Below are positions 25,950 through 35,855 of a DNA stretch of 64,000 nt, piece after piece (the stretch's first letter is position 1; each line of letters opens with the position of its first letter). The notes under the pieces are model-generated. The model saw only the letters and a list, made by a program, of their open reading frames with translations. It did not search any database and was not told where the DNA came from. A program made the position numbers and the translations under genes. This DNA is from Pseudomonas grimontii (lineage in GTDB: Bacteria; Pseudomonadota; Gammaproteobacteria; Pseudomonadales; Pseudomonadaceae): the NCBI RefSeq assembly GCF_007858185.1, contig NZ_VFES01000021.1, forward strand, positions 40,706 through 104,705, written 5' to 3'.

Positions 25950-27067
25950 TGCACAAGCTCGCACACATCTTCCGGCTGGGCATCAAGGAACTCACCAGCC
26001 TGCGTCACGACAGCGTATTGCTGCTGTTTCTGTTCTACGCCTTCACCGTCGCCATCTACATGCCCGCCGCCGGCTCGGTGATCGGCGTGCACAACGCCAG
26101 CGTGGCGTTTGTCGATGAAGACCACAGCGCGCTCTCACGGCAAATGGCCGAGGCGCTGCAACCGCCCGAGTTCCAACCCCCGGCGCCGTTGGCCTATGAC
26201 CAGTTGGACAAGGTGATGGACAGCGGCCAGTACACCTTCGTAATCAACGTGCCAGCCAACTTCCAGGCCGACCTGTTGGCCGGTCGCCAGCCTGGCGTGC
26301 AGGTGAACGTCGACGCCACGGCGATGAGTCAGGCGTTCATGGGCGCAGGCTATATCGGGCGGATCTTCCAGCGCGAGTTGCTCAACTACAGCGGGCAAAC
26401 CGATGCCGCAACCCAAGCGCCCGCACTGCTCACGACCCGCTCACTGTTCAACACCAACCTGGAGGGCGGCTGGTTCCTGGCGGTGATCCAGATCGTCAAC
26501 AACATCACCATCCTGGCCATCGTGCTCACGGGCACCGCGTTGCTGCGAGAGCGCGAGCACGGCACCCTCGACCACCTGCTGGTGCTGCCGCTGACGGCGC
26601 TGGAAATCATGCTGGCGAAAATCTGGAGCAATATGCTGGTGGTGGTGCTGTGCACCTGGCTATCGCTGGAGGTGGTGGTCAAAGGGCTGCTCGGCGTGCC
26701 ACTGGCCGGGTCGCTGGGACTGTTTCTGTTCGTGACCGCGTTGTACCTGTTTGCCAGTACGGCACTGGGGATCTTCCTCGCCACCCTCGCCCGCTCCACG
26801 CCACAGTTCGGCTTGCTGGCGATCCCGGTGATTATCCCGATGCTGCTGTTGTCAGGCGGCAGTACACCGCTGGACAGCATGCCCGAGTGGTTGCAGTGGG
26901 TGATGCAGGGCTCGCCGTCGACGCACTTTGTGAGCCTGAGCGCAGCGATTTTGTTTCGCGATGCGGGGGTCAGCGTGGTGTGGCCGGATTTGTTGGCCCT
27001 GGCGGGGATTGGGTTGTTGTTTTTTGCGGTGGCATTGGCGCGGTTCAGGAAGAGCCTGGCTTCCTGA
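25949..27067 (+). CDS. yhhJ: ABC-2 type permease (YhhJ-like)
   Basis: 372 residues starting at ATG 25949, which shares one base with the rbbA stop (TGATG). An N-terminal helix (about 20-40), a large periplasmic domain (about 45-170), and five C-terminal helices (about 170-370; TALLREREHGTLDHLLVLPL and LLLSGGSTPLDSMPEW are ABC-2 family blocks). It should dimerise with the permease half of RbbA. It ends the exporter operon; a REP pair follows. Confidence 0.9.
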   Translation: MHKLAHIFRLGIKELTSLRHDSVLLLFLFYAFTVAIYMPAAGSVIGVHNASVAFVDEDHSALSRQMAEALQPPEFQPPAPLAYDQLDKVMDSGQYTFVINVPANFQADLLAGRQPGVQVNVDATAMSQAFMGAGYIGRIFQRELLNYSGQTDAATQAPALLTTRSLFNTNLEGGWFLAVIQIVNNITILAIVLTGTALLREREHGTLDHLLVLPLTALEIMLAKIWSNMLVVVLCTWLSLEVVVKGLLGVPLAGSLGLFLFVTALYLFASTALGIFLATLARSTPQFGLLAIPVIIPMLLLSGGSTPLDSMPEWLQWVMQGSPSTHFVSLSAAILFRDAGVSVVWPDLLALAGIGLLFFAVALARFRKSLAS

Positions 27068-27077
27068 CGAAGCCCAC

Positions 27078-27177
27078 GTAGCAGCTGCCGAGCGCAAGCG
27101 AGGCTGCGTCGGCCGCGCTGCCGATTCAGGACCGAGTAGCGCCCTACGCAGCCTCGCTTGCGCTCGGCAGCTGCTAC
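27078..27177. repeat. second REP family: 32-bp inverted pair
   Basis: Arms 27078-27109 and 27146-27177 are exact complements (GTAGCAGCTGCCGAGCGCAA onward) with a 36-nt spacer. Each arm contains its own small palindrome (CGAGCGCAAGCGAGG). This sequence differs from the GCAAGCCCCC family and is a second REP type. It lies between the convergent exporter operon and the fliL-like gene and could end both. Confidence 0.9.
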
Positions 27178-27223
27178 GGGGTTTGCGCGGTTTTGGATAA
27201 GACGGTATCTACGGGGCAGCGCG

Positions 27224-27631
27224 TTACTGAATGATCAGGTTATTGAACAACAGATCTTCCACCATGGGCTTGCCCGTCTCGTCGTTCATCACTTGCTGGG
27301 TTTGCTTCAGCGCTTCCTGGCGCAGCTTTTCCTTGCCCTCGACAGTGCTCATCGTCTCATTGGTCTGCTGGGTGAATAGCGCGACCAACTGGTTACGGAT
27401 CAATGCGTCGTTGGCCTTGACCGCTTTGGCGGCTTCCTCGCCAGTCACGCGCAGGGCGATGTCGGCCTTGAACACTTTGAGCTTGGCCGTGCCATCCAGG
27501 CCGTAGTTACCCACGAACGGCGGGCTCAGGCTGATATAACTGACCTTCGGCGCCGCACCTTCTTTGGCTTCTTCGGCCTGGGCTGCCATCGGCAAGGTCA
27601 GGGCCAGCATCAACAGGATCCACGCTTTCAC
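27224..27631 (-). CDS. FliL-like exported protein
   Basis: 135 residues; the start is GTG at 27631 with GAGGAATG upstream. It has a signal peptide (MKAWILLMLALTLPMAAQA) instead of the usual FliL anchor, then a FliL-like domain with YISLSPPFVGNYG, LKVFKADIALRV and IRNQLVALFTQQ. True FliL sits at the flagellar stator; this copy is far from flagellar genes and should be periplasmic, so a flagellar role is doubtful. Confidence 0.85.
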   Translation of the reverse strand: MKAWILLMLALTLPMAAQAEEAKEGAAPKVSYISLSPPFVGNYGLDGTAKLKVFKADIALRVTGEEAAKAVKANDALIRNQLVALFTQQTNETMSTVEGKEKLRQEALKQTQQVMNDETGKPMVEDLLFNNLIIQ

Positions 27632-27781
27632 AGTTCATTCCTCACATTCGGTTGCCGGGTAGCATAACGCTAGCAAGGCAGAGCACAAGCTTATGGCGAC
27701 TTATCAGGGCCGAGCATGCTCGTTGACCCACAGGCCTACCCTCCTACACTTATCGGCCACGACACCAAAAGGAATAGCCCG

Positions 27782-28759
27782 ATGAAAGCTGTGCTGTGCA
27801 AAGCCTTCGGCCCCGCCGAAACCCTGGTGCTGGAAGAAATCGCCAGCCCGGCGATCAAGAAGAACGAAATCCTGCTGGACGTGCACGCCGCCGGGGTCAA
27901 CTTCCCCGACACCCTGATCATCGAGGGCAAATACCAGTTCAAGCCGCCCTTCCCGTTCTCGCCGGGTGGCGAGGCCGCGGGCGTGGTCAGCGAAGTGGGC
28001 GAAAAGGTCAGCCACCTGAAAGTCGGCGACCGGGTCATGGCGCTCACCGGCTGGGGCAGCTTTGCCGAGCAGGTCGCGGTGCCGGGCTACAACGTGCTGC
28101 CGATCCCGCCGAGCATGGACTTCAACACCGCCGCCGCCTTCAGCATGACCTACGGCACCTCGATGCACGCGCTCAAACAACGCGCCAACCTGCAACACGG
28201 CGAAACCCTGCTGGTACTCGGCGCTTCCGGCGGCGTGGGCCTGGCCGCCGTGGAAATCGGCAAGGCCATGGGCGCGCGGGTGATCGCCGCCGCGAGCAGC
28301 GCCGACAAACTCGCCGTGGCCAAGGCCGCCGGCGCCGATGAACTCATCAATTACAACGAAGCCAACCTCAAGGACGAGATCAAGCGCCTGACCGACGGCA
28401 ACGGCGCCGATGTGATCTACGATCCGGTGGGCGGCGACCTGTTTGACCAGGCCATCCGCGCCATCGCCTGGAACGGCCGCCTGCTGGTGGTGGGTTTTGC
28501 CAGCGGGCGCATCCCGGAGCTGCCGGTGAACCTGGCGCTGCTCAAGGGCGCAGCGGTGGTCGGGGTGTTCTGGGGCTCGTTTGCCCAGCGCCAGCCGCAG
28601 GACAATGCGGCGAACTTCCAGCAACTGTTCACTTGGTACGGTGAGGGCAAGCTCAAGCCACTGGTGTCGCAGGTGTATCCGCTGGAGCAGGCTGCCCAGG
28701 CGATCAATGACCTGGGGCAGCGCCGGGCGGTAGGCAAGGTGGTCGTCCAAACCCGCTAA
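27782..28759 (+). CDS. NADPH:quinone oxidoreductase (zinc-free MDR family)
   Basis: 325 residues from ATG at 27782 (MKAVLCKAFGPAETL). A GroES-like domain (about 1-120; PFSPGGEAAGVVSEVG) is followed by a Rossmann domain with LVLGASGGVGLAAVEIG (about 145-161). The catalytic-zinc cysteines of alcohol dehydrogenases are absent, as in QOR. It probably reduces quinones or enones with NADPH. A REPIN follows the stop. Confidence 0.92.
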   Translation: MKAVLCKAFGPAETLVLEEIASPAIKKNEILLDVHAAGVNFPDTLIIEGKYQFKPPFPFSPGGEAAGVVSEVGEKVSHLKVGDRVMALTGWGSFAEQVAVPGYNVLPIPPSMDFNTAAAFSMTYGTSMHALKQRANLQHGETLLVLGASGGVGLAAVEIGKAMGARVIAAASSADKLAVAKAAGADELINYNEANLKDEIKRLTDGNGADVIYDPVGGDLFDQAIRAIAWNGRLLVVGFASGRIPELPVNLALLKGAAVVGVFWGSFAQRQPQDNAANFQQLFTWYGEGKLKPLVSQVYPLEQAAQAINDLGQRRAVGKVVVQTR

Positions 28760-28776
28760 CCGACCTTAAATGTAAT

Positions 28777-28873
28777 CAAATGTGGGAGAGGGCTTGCCCC
28801 CGATGGCAGTGGGTCGGCTACAGATAAGCTGACTGACCTACCGCTATCGGGGGCAAGCCCCCTCCCACATTTG
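28777..28873. repeat. REPIN after the quinone oxidoreductase gene
   Basis: Outer sequence CAAATGTGGGAG (28777) pairs with its complement ending at 28873; the left arm has one mismatch (GAGAGGG for GAGGGGG). About 40 nt separate the two REP units. It lies upstream of glpT on the same strand. Confidence 0.92.
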
Positions 28874-29006
28874 ATCTTCGGTGTTCGTAAGAGAACATGC
28901 TCCTACTCTCATTTCCTGTATTCGCAGATAAGAAGCGATGCTATTTTCGGTAACGAAACTGTAACATTCGCATCCGCAGTCAAAACAAGAAATCTGGAGC
29001 TTTTGA

Positions 29007-30344
29007 ATGTTTGCTTTCTTTCGTCCTGCCGCGCACCAGGCACCTCTGCCTGAAGAAAAAATAGACAGTACCTACCGACGGCTGCGCTGGCAGATCTTCG
29101 CCGGTATTTTCTTCGGTTATGCCGGGTACTACCTGCTGCGCAAAAACTTCTCCCTGGCCATGCCCTACCTGATCGACGAGGGTTATACCCGGGGTGAGCT
29201 GGGCCTGGCGATGTCGGCCATCGCGATCGCCTACGGCCTGTCCAAGTTCCTCATGGGCCTGGTGTCAGACCGCTCCAACCCGCGCTACTTCCTGCCCTTC
29301 GGCCTGCTCGTATCGGCGGGAGTGATGTTCATTTTCGGTTTCGCACCTTGGGCGACGTCCAGTGTGACCATGATGTTCATTTTGCTGTTCATCAACGGCT
29401 GGGCCCAGGGTATGGGCTGGCCGCCCAGTGGCCGGACCATGGTGCACTGGTGGTCGCAGAAAGAACGCGGCGGTGTGGTATCGGTGTGGAACGTGGCGCA
29501 CAACGTTGGCGGCGGCCTGATCGGCCCGCTGTTCCTGCTGGGCATGGCCTGGTTCAACGACTGGCATGCCGCCTTCTACGTGCCGGCCACGGTGGCCTTG
29601 GCGGTGGCGGCGTTTGCCTTCATTACCATGCGCGACACTCCGCAATCGGTGGGCCTGCCACCGATTGAGCAATACAAGAACGACTACCCGGAAGGCTACG
29701 ATGCCAGCCACGAAGACGAATTCAGCGCCAAGGAAATCTTCGTCAAGTACGTGCTGCGCAACAAAATGCTTTGGTACATCGCCTTCGCCAACGTGTTCGT
29801 CTACCTGCTGCGCTACGGCGTACTGGACTGGGCGCCAACCTACCTCAAGGAAGCCAAGCACTTCACGGTCGATAAGTCGTCTTGGGCGTACTTCTTCTAC
29901 GAGTGGGCAGGTATTCCGGGCACGCTGCTGTGTGGCTGGATGTCGGACAAGATCTTCCGCGGCAACCGTGGCCTGACCGGCATCGTGTTCATGGCGCTGG
30001 TGACCGTTGCGACCCTGGTGTACTGGCTCAACCCACCGGGTAACCCGATGGTCGACATGATCGCGCTGTTCTCGATCGGCTTTTTGATCTACGGCCCGGT
30101 CATGCTGATCGGCCTGCAGGCGCTGGAACTGGCCCCGAAGAAAGCCGCCGGTACGGCTGCCGGCTTCACCGGTCTGTTCGGCTACCTGGGCGGTTCGGTG
30201 GCGGCCAGTGCGGCCATGGGCTACACCGTGGACCATTTCGGCTGGGACGGTGGTTTTGTGCTGCTGATCGGCGCGTGCCTGCTGGCCATCGCGTTCCTGA
30301 TCCCAACGCTGTGGCACACCAACAGCGTCAGCTCGGCGCGTTAA
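29007..30344 (+). CDS. glpT: glycerol-3-phosphate transporter
   Basis: 445 residues, twelve membrane helices of the MFS organophosphate:phosphate antiporter family. RWQIFAGIFFGYAGYYLLRK at the N-terminus carries the substrate Arg of TM1, and the conserved WNVAHNVGGG block (about 160) and late Arg are present. It exchanges sn-glycerol-3-phosphate for phosphate at the inner membrane. ATG at 29007 follows CTGGAG. No other glp gene is adjacent. It ends with a 4-nt convergent overlap with the ChaC-like gene. Confidence 0.95.
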   Translation: MFAFFRPAAHQAPLPEEKIDSTYRRLRWQIFAGIFFGYAGYYLLRKNFSLAMPYLIDEGYTRGELGLAMSAIAIAYGLSKFLMGLVSDRSNPRYFLPFGLLVSAGVMFIFGFAPWATSSVTMMFILLFINGWAQGMGWPPSGRTMVHWWSQKERGGVVSVWNVAHNVGGGLIGPLFLLGMAWFNDWHAAFYVPATVALAVAAFAFITMRDTPQSVGLPPIEQYKNDYPEGYDASHEDEFSAKEIFVKYVLRNKMLWYIAFANVFVYLLRYGVLDWAPTYLKEAKHFTVDKSSWAYFFYEWAGIPGTLLCGWMSDKIFRGNRGLTGIVFMALVTVATLVYWLNPPGNPMVDMIALFSIGFLIYGPVMLIGLQALELAPKKAAGTAAGFTGLFGYLGGSVAASAAMGYTVDHFGWDGGFVLLIGACLLAIAFLIPTLWHTNSVSSAR

Positions 30345-30994
30345 TCGCCTGGGCAATCCTTGGCACAACGCTTGAGCCGCGCCTCCAGATTCTTGTCTGG
30401 CATGGCGTGGCTACGCAGGGCGTTGACGGTCTGCTCGACATAATCGCGAGTGGTCCCGTAACGCCCGCAAGCGCTTTGCAACACATGGTTCAGCACGATA
30501 TCGGGCAAGTTGCCGGCGTAACTGGGCAAGTGCCGCTCCAACACAAACCCCAACGCCTGCACCTGACTGCCATCTTCAAGACGGCAGCTGAGCCAGTGCG
30601 GCCGGTAGGAGGGGTAAGGCATCTCGCGCTGCCACAAGGCGTAGAGCGAGGCCTCCAGTTGATCTTCCGGCAAGCGGTAGGCAAACCCGCTGCACGAGCC
30701 ACCGCGATCCAGGCCAAAGACCAAGCCCGGCAACTCCGGCGTACCCCGATGCTCATGGGACCACAGGTACAGGCCCCGGTGATAACCATGTACCCGTGCC
30801 CGCACCCGTTCGGTCGACGAACATTCCGGGCGCCAGATCAGCGAACCATACGCAAATAGCCAGACCGGGCCACCCTTGTGCCGGCCCATGGTGGCCTGCA
30901 TCGAGCTCATTAACTGTTCGTGAGTGAGTTGCGGCCCAAGATCGAGCCGCGGAGGGTAAGCCAATTGCAAAAGATCGGATTCAATGGCGGTCAT
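30341..30994 (-). CDS. chaC: ChaC-like gamma-glutamylcyclotransferase
   Basis: 217 residues. The phosphate-binding-type loop FAYGSLIWRPE (about 48-58) and RGTPELPGLVFGLDRGG with FAYRLPEDQLE mark the ChaC/GGCT family, which cleaves glutathione to 5-oxoproline and Cys-Gly. The catalytic Glu is expected in the YRLPE block. An N-terminal extension of about 40 residues precedes the domain. It converges on glpT with a 4-nt overlap. Divergent from the PagP-like gene across 265 nt in which I see no named element. Confidence 0.9.
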   Translation of the reverse strand: MTAIESDLLQLAYPPRLDLGPQLTHEQLMSSMQATMGRHKGGPVWLFAYGSLIWRPECSSTERVRARVHGYHRGLYLWSHEHRGTPELPGLVFGLDRGGSCSGFAYRLPEDQLEASLYALWQREMPYPSYRPHWLSCRLEDGSQVQALGFVLERHLPSYAGNLPDIVLNHVLQSACGRYGTTRDYVEQTVNALRSHAMPDKNLEARLKRCAKDCPGD

Positions 30995-31259
30995 GGCGAA
31001 AAGCGGTGCGCCCCCTGTGTGTTACCAGTTGTAAGCAACTTTACCGTAATAAAACGCGCCGCTGTAACCGTACGGCGAAAAAGTGCTACAGGCGGTTGTC
31101 GCGACTGCGGTGACGGCGCAGCCCTTTTCGTCAGGATTGCACCCGGCAATCTCGCTACTTTCAGCCCCGGTTCAGCCTGGGAGCACGCCAAGCGGTCAAA
31201 ATAGCGCGCACATCACGACCCACCTAGCCGCCATCAAACCGACTATCGAGGTCGCTCCC

Positions 31260-31742
31260 ATGAAGAAATTTCGACTGCCTGGCCTGCTGCTCCTGGCCCA
31301 AGCCACCACCGCACTGGCTGGCGAAACACCGCCCGCCAATGACGACAAAGGCTTCTGGTACGCGCAGACCAGCGTGTATACCCGGCACTTCGCGCCGGAC
31401 AAAGATCACAACAACAACCAGGACCTGATCGGCCTGGAGCGCAATGAAGCATCAGGATTGGTGTATGGCGGGGCGACGTTTCGCAACTCGTTCAGCCAGC
31501 GCTCCTACTATGCCTATGCAGGCAAGCGCTATGAGATGACCGACTATCCGGTGTACCTGAAGGTCACAGGCGGGGCGATCCAGGGCTATCGCGGCAAATA
31601 CCGCGACAAGATCCCCCTGAACCGTTTCGGCGTAGCGCCGGTGATCATTCCGTCGGTAGGCACCCATTACGGGCCGGTGGCAGCGGAACTGGTGCTGCTG
31701 GGGTTCAATGCGGCGATGGTGACGACCGGGGTACGATTCTGA
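31260..31742 (+). CDS. PagP-like outer-membrane beta-barrel protein
   Basis: 160 residues with a signal peptide (MKKFRLPGLLLLAQATTALA). The mature chain has alternating strands and ends in GVRF, a typical outer-membrane barrel terminus. FWYAQTSVYTRHF and TGGAIQGYRGKYRDKIPLNR recall PagP, the palmitoyltransferase of lipid A, including a His near the N-terminus and a Ser/Asp-containing loop. Homologues are often labelled 'sn-glycerol-3-phosphate transporter' in Pseudomonas databases, probably carried over from glpT next door; the sequence does not support a transporter. Confidence 0.75.
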   Translation: MKKFRLPGLLLLAQATTALAGETPPANDDKGFWYAQTSVYTRHFAPDKDHNNNQDLIGLERNEASGLVYGGATFRNSFSQRSYYAYAGKRYEMTDYPVYLKVTGGAIQGYRGKYRDKIPLNRFGVAPVIIPSVGTHYGPVAAELVLLGFNAAMVTTGVRF

Positions 31743-31770
31743 GCACGTCCCCTCCCACAGTTTGAACGCC

Positions 31771-32739
31771 TCAGGCCCGCGGGGCGTAGGCGAATACGTC
31801 GGCGCGCATCTGGTGTGCATCCATACCGGCGTCGACCAACGCATCCAGCGTGCCGTAGATCATCGCCGGTGAACCGCTGGCATAGACATGCACCGCCTTG
31901 AGGTCGGCAATGTCTTCGCACACCGCTTCATGCAGCAAGCCGCAGCGCCCCTCCCAACCGCATAGGTCGCTGACCACCTTGTGCAGGAACAGGTTGGGCA
32001 GTTGCAGCCATTGGTCCCAGTGCTCGATCTCGTAGAAATCTTCCGGGCGACGCACACCCCAGTACAGATGTACCGGGTGCTTGAACCCGGAAGCACGGCA
32101 ATGCTCGATCAGGCTGTGCATCTGCGCCATGCCGGTACCGGCGGCGATCAGCACCAAGGGCCCGTCCGGCAGCTCGGCCAGGTGGGTGTCGCCAAATGGC
32201 AGCTCGATGCGCGCCATCTGGTCGCGCTGCAATTGCTCCAGCAAGTTGCGCGCGCTGTCCTCGCGGGCCAATACATGCAGCTCCAACTCGCGACCGGCAT
32301 GGGGCGCCGACGCCAGGGAAAATGCCGACTTCTCGCCATTCTCCCGCTCGATCATCAGGTATTGCCCGGCGTGGTAACGCACCGCCTTGCCGGCCGGGGC
32401 CCGCAGGCGCACGCGCCACACATCGCCGCCCACTTCCACGCACTCGCTCAATTGGCATGACAACTTGCGCAACGGCAACTCTCCCGGCGCCAGCACGCCA
32501 TCCCACAACACCACGCAATCCTCCAGTGGTTCGGCGATGCAGGTGTAGAACTCACCATGGTCGCGCACTTCGCCGGCTTGCTGCACCCGGCCTTCCACCA
32601 GCAGTGCGGCGCACACGTGGCACACGCCATTGCGACACGCCTGAGGGCATTCGTAGCCCAGGCGGCGCGCGCCTTCGAGGATTCGCTCGCCGGGGACCAG
32701 CTCCAGCACGGCGCCGGAAGGTTGCAGGGTTACACGCAT
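31771..32739 (-). CDS. 2Fe-2S ferredoxin/flavin reductase (CDP-6-deoxy-delta-3,4-glucoseen reductase-like)
   Basis: 322 residues from ATG at 32739. The N-terminal ferredoxin domain has the cluster cysteines in CPQACRNGVCHVC (about 31-43) and a later Cys; an FAD domain (YHAGQYLMIERENGEKSAFS) and an NAD domain (LIAAGTGMAQMHSLIEH) follow. It passes electrons from NAD(P)H through FAD to an Fe-S centre. The ATG shares one base with the ubiD stop (TGATG), so the pair is coupled; a role in redox support of quinone or flavin-prenyl chemistry is inferred. A TTG at 32742 is the alternative start. Confidence 0.88.
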   Translation of the reverse strand: MRVTLQPSGAVLELVPGERILEGARRLGYECPQACRNGVCHVCAALLVEGRVQQAGEVRDHGEFYTCIAEPLEDCVVLWDGVLAPGELPLRKLSCQLSECVEVGGDVWRVRLRAPAGKAVRYHAGQYLMIERENGEKSAFSLASAPHAGRELELHVLAREDSARNLLEQLQRDQMARIELPFGDTHLAELPDGPLVLIAAGTGMAQMHSLIEHCRASGFKHPVHLYWGVRRPEDFYEIEHWDQWLQLPNLFLHKVVSDLCGWEGRCGLLHEAVCEDIADLKAVHVYASGSPAMIYGTLDALVDAGMDAHQMRADVFAYAPRA

Positions 32740-34205
32740 CAATCTATTCCCAATTCTTTCCAGATCGCATCGACACGTGCCGTGACGGCTTCATCCTTGA
32801 CGATCACCCGGCCCCACTCGCGGGTCGTTTCACCCGGCCATTTGTGGGTAGCGTCCAGGCCCATCTTCGAGCCCAGGCCCGACACCGGCGACGCGAAGTC
32901 GAGGTAGTCGATCGGCGTGTTGTCGATCATCACCGTGTCGCGCTTGGGGTCCATGCGCGTGGTGATGGCCCAGATCACGTCGTTCCAGTCCCGGGCATTG
33001 ATGTCGTCGTCGGTGACAATAACGAACTTGGTGTACATGAACTGTCGCAAAAACGACCACACACCCAGCATTACCCGCTTGGCATGCCCCGGGTACGACT
33101 TCTTCATCGTCACGATGGCCATGCGATACGAGCAGCCTTCCGGCGGCAGATAGAAGTCGGTGATTTCCGGGAATTGCTTCTGCAGGATCGGCACGAACAC
33201 TTCGTTCAGCGCCACACCCAGGATCGCCGGCTCATCTGGCGGACGACCGGTGTAGGTGCTGTGGTAGATCGGTTTGATCCGGTGTGTGATGCGCTCGACG
33301 GTGAACACCGGGAAGCTGTCGACTTCGTTGTAATAGCCGGTGTGGTCGCCGTATGGGCCTTCATCGGCCATCTCGCCTGGATGAATCACGCCTTCGAGGA
33401 TGATTTCAGCGGTGGCCGGGACTTGCAGGTCGTTGCCACGGCACTTCACCAGCTCGGTGCGGTTGCCGCGCAACAGGCCGGCGAAAGCGTATTCGGACAA
33501 GCTGTCGGGCACCGGGGTTACGGCGCCGAGGATGGTCGCAGGGTCAGCGCCCAGGGCCACGGATACCGGGAATGGCTGGCCGGGGTGTTTTTCGCACCAC
33601 TCACGGTAGTCCAGCGCGCCGCCACGATGGCTCAGCCAACGCATGATCACCTTATTGCGGCCGATCACTTGCTGGCGGTAGATACCCAGGTTCTGGCGGT
33701 CCTTGTTCGGGCCCTTGGTAACGGTCAGGCCCCAGGTGATCAGCGGGCCGACGTCGCCGGGCCAGCAGGTTTGCACGGGGAGCATGGCGAGGTCGACGTC
33801 ATCCCCTTCGATGACCACTTCCTGGCACACCGCGTCCTTGACCACCTTGGGTGCCATGGCAATGATCTTGCGGAAGATCGGCAGCTTCGACCAGGCATCC
33901 TTGAGGCCCTTGGGCGGCTCGGGCTCCTTGAGGAACGCCAGCAGCTTGCCGATTTCGCGCAACTCGCTGACCGACTCGGCGCCCATGCCGAAGGCTACGC
34001 GGTCGGGAGTACCGAACAGGTTGCCGAGCACCGGGATGTCAAAACCGGTCGGGTTCTCGAACAGCAGCGCCGGGCCCTTGTTACGCAAGGTGCGGTCGCA
34101 AATCTCAGTCATTTCCAGCACCGGGGAAATCGGCATCTGGATACGTTTCAACTCTCCGCGCTGCTCAAGTTGCTGCACGAAATCCCGAAGATCCTTGAAT
34201 TTCAT
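32739..34205 (-). CDS. ubiD: 4-hydroxy-3-polyprenylbenzoate decarboxylase
   Basis: 488 residues; MKFKDLRDFVQQLEQRGEL is the normal UbiD start (ATG 34205), with four extra codons possible upstream. It decarboxylates the polyprenyl-hydroxybenzoate ring in ubiquinone synthesis using the prenylated FMN made by UbiX, which is not in this window. The Mn/prFMN-binding core (LGIYRQQVIGRNKVIMRW) and PYGDHTGYYNEVDSFPVFTV are clear. It is coupled to the Fe-S flavin reductase downstream. Confidence 0.96.
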   Translation of the reverse strand: MKFKDLRDFVQQLEQRGELKRIQMPISPVLEMTEICDRTLRNKGPALLFENPTGFDIPVLGNLFGTPDRVAFGMGAESVSELREIGKLLAFLKEPEPPKGLKDAWSKLPIFRKIIAMAPKVVKDAVCQEVVIEGDDVDLAMLPVQTCWPGDVGPLITWGLTVTKGPNKDRQNLGIYRQQVIGRNKVIMRWLSHRGGALDYREWCEKHPGQPFPVSVALGADPATILGAVTPVPDSLSEYAFAGLLRGNRTELVKCRGNDLQVPATAEIILEGVIHPGEMADEGPYGDHTGYYNEVDSFPVFTVERITHRIKPIYHSTYTGRPPDEPAILGVALNEVFVPILQKQFPEITDFYLPPEGCSYRMAIVTMKKSYPGHAKRVMLGVWSFLRQFMYTKFVIVTDDDINARDWNDVIWAITTRMDPKRDTVMIDNTPIDYLDFASPVSGLGSKMGLDATHKWPGETTREWGRVIVKDEAVTARVDAIWKELGID

Positions 34206-34310
34206 TAACCATGCCACCCGTAAAATAGGCGTACATCCTACCTGCTCTGAGGGCTGCTGGCAGCTTATCGCGGCGCATTTGGGTCAGGAACAGGCTTAAA
34301 AAACGCGCAA

Positions 34311-34339
34311 AAAAAAATGGCGCCCCTGGGGGCGCCATT
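34311..34339 (-). terminator. Rho-independent terminator of rho
   Basis: On the minus strand an 11-bp stem (34329-34339 with 34316-34326, GGCGCC core) is followed by a run of seven T (plus-strand A at 34311-34317), 23 nt after the rho stop. Confidence 0.92.
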
Positions 34340-34361
34340 CTTTCGGACCTGAAACGTCGTA

Positions 34362-35621
<1,260 letters not shown>

Positions 35622-35818
35622 ATAGGAATGACGTAATCATTTATGGAGGGGGGGAAATTAAGCTTTTGGCTTAATGAGGCCGCGCCGCAGAGAAGGCGAC
35701 AGGATCGCGTACTAATCGAAAAGGAATGCGTCGGCGACGGCTTGCAGGGGGCAGTGGAGAAACCAGTGCGGGGCCGAATGTACCACCTGAGTTTCGGAGC
35801 GTCTAGCCCTGTTTCACG
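35622..35818 (-). promoter_or_regulatory. rho leader with C-rich tract and hairpin
   Basis: Between the trxA terminator and the rho ATG, minus-strand RNA would carry a 7-bp hairpin (35657-35675, ATTAAGC arms) next to a pyrimidine run UUUCCCCCCCUCC (about 35644-35656) close to the start. Rho is known to limit its own expression through its leader in enterobacteria; a C-rich, G-poor segment here would suit such a site. This is inference from composition. Confidence 0.4.
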
Positions 35819-35847
35819 AAAAAGCCCCGCTATTTACGGGGCTTTTT
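35819..35847. terminator. bidirectional-looking terminator of trxA
   Basis: AAAAAGCCCCG (35819-35829) pairs with 35837-35847 around a 7-nt loop. In the trxA direction (minus) the stem ends in a T-tract. It begins 9 nt after the trxA stop. Confidence 0.95.
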
Positions 35848-35855
35848 GACGACGC

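Noticed and set aside
32196..34208. 670-codon plus-strand frame over ubiD
   Set aside because: Shadow of ubiD and the reductase; low-complexity Arg/His/Val sequence.
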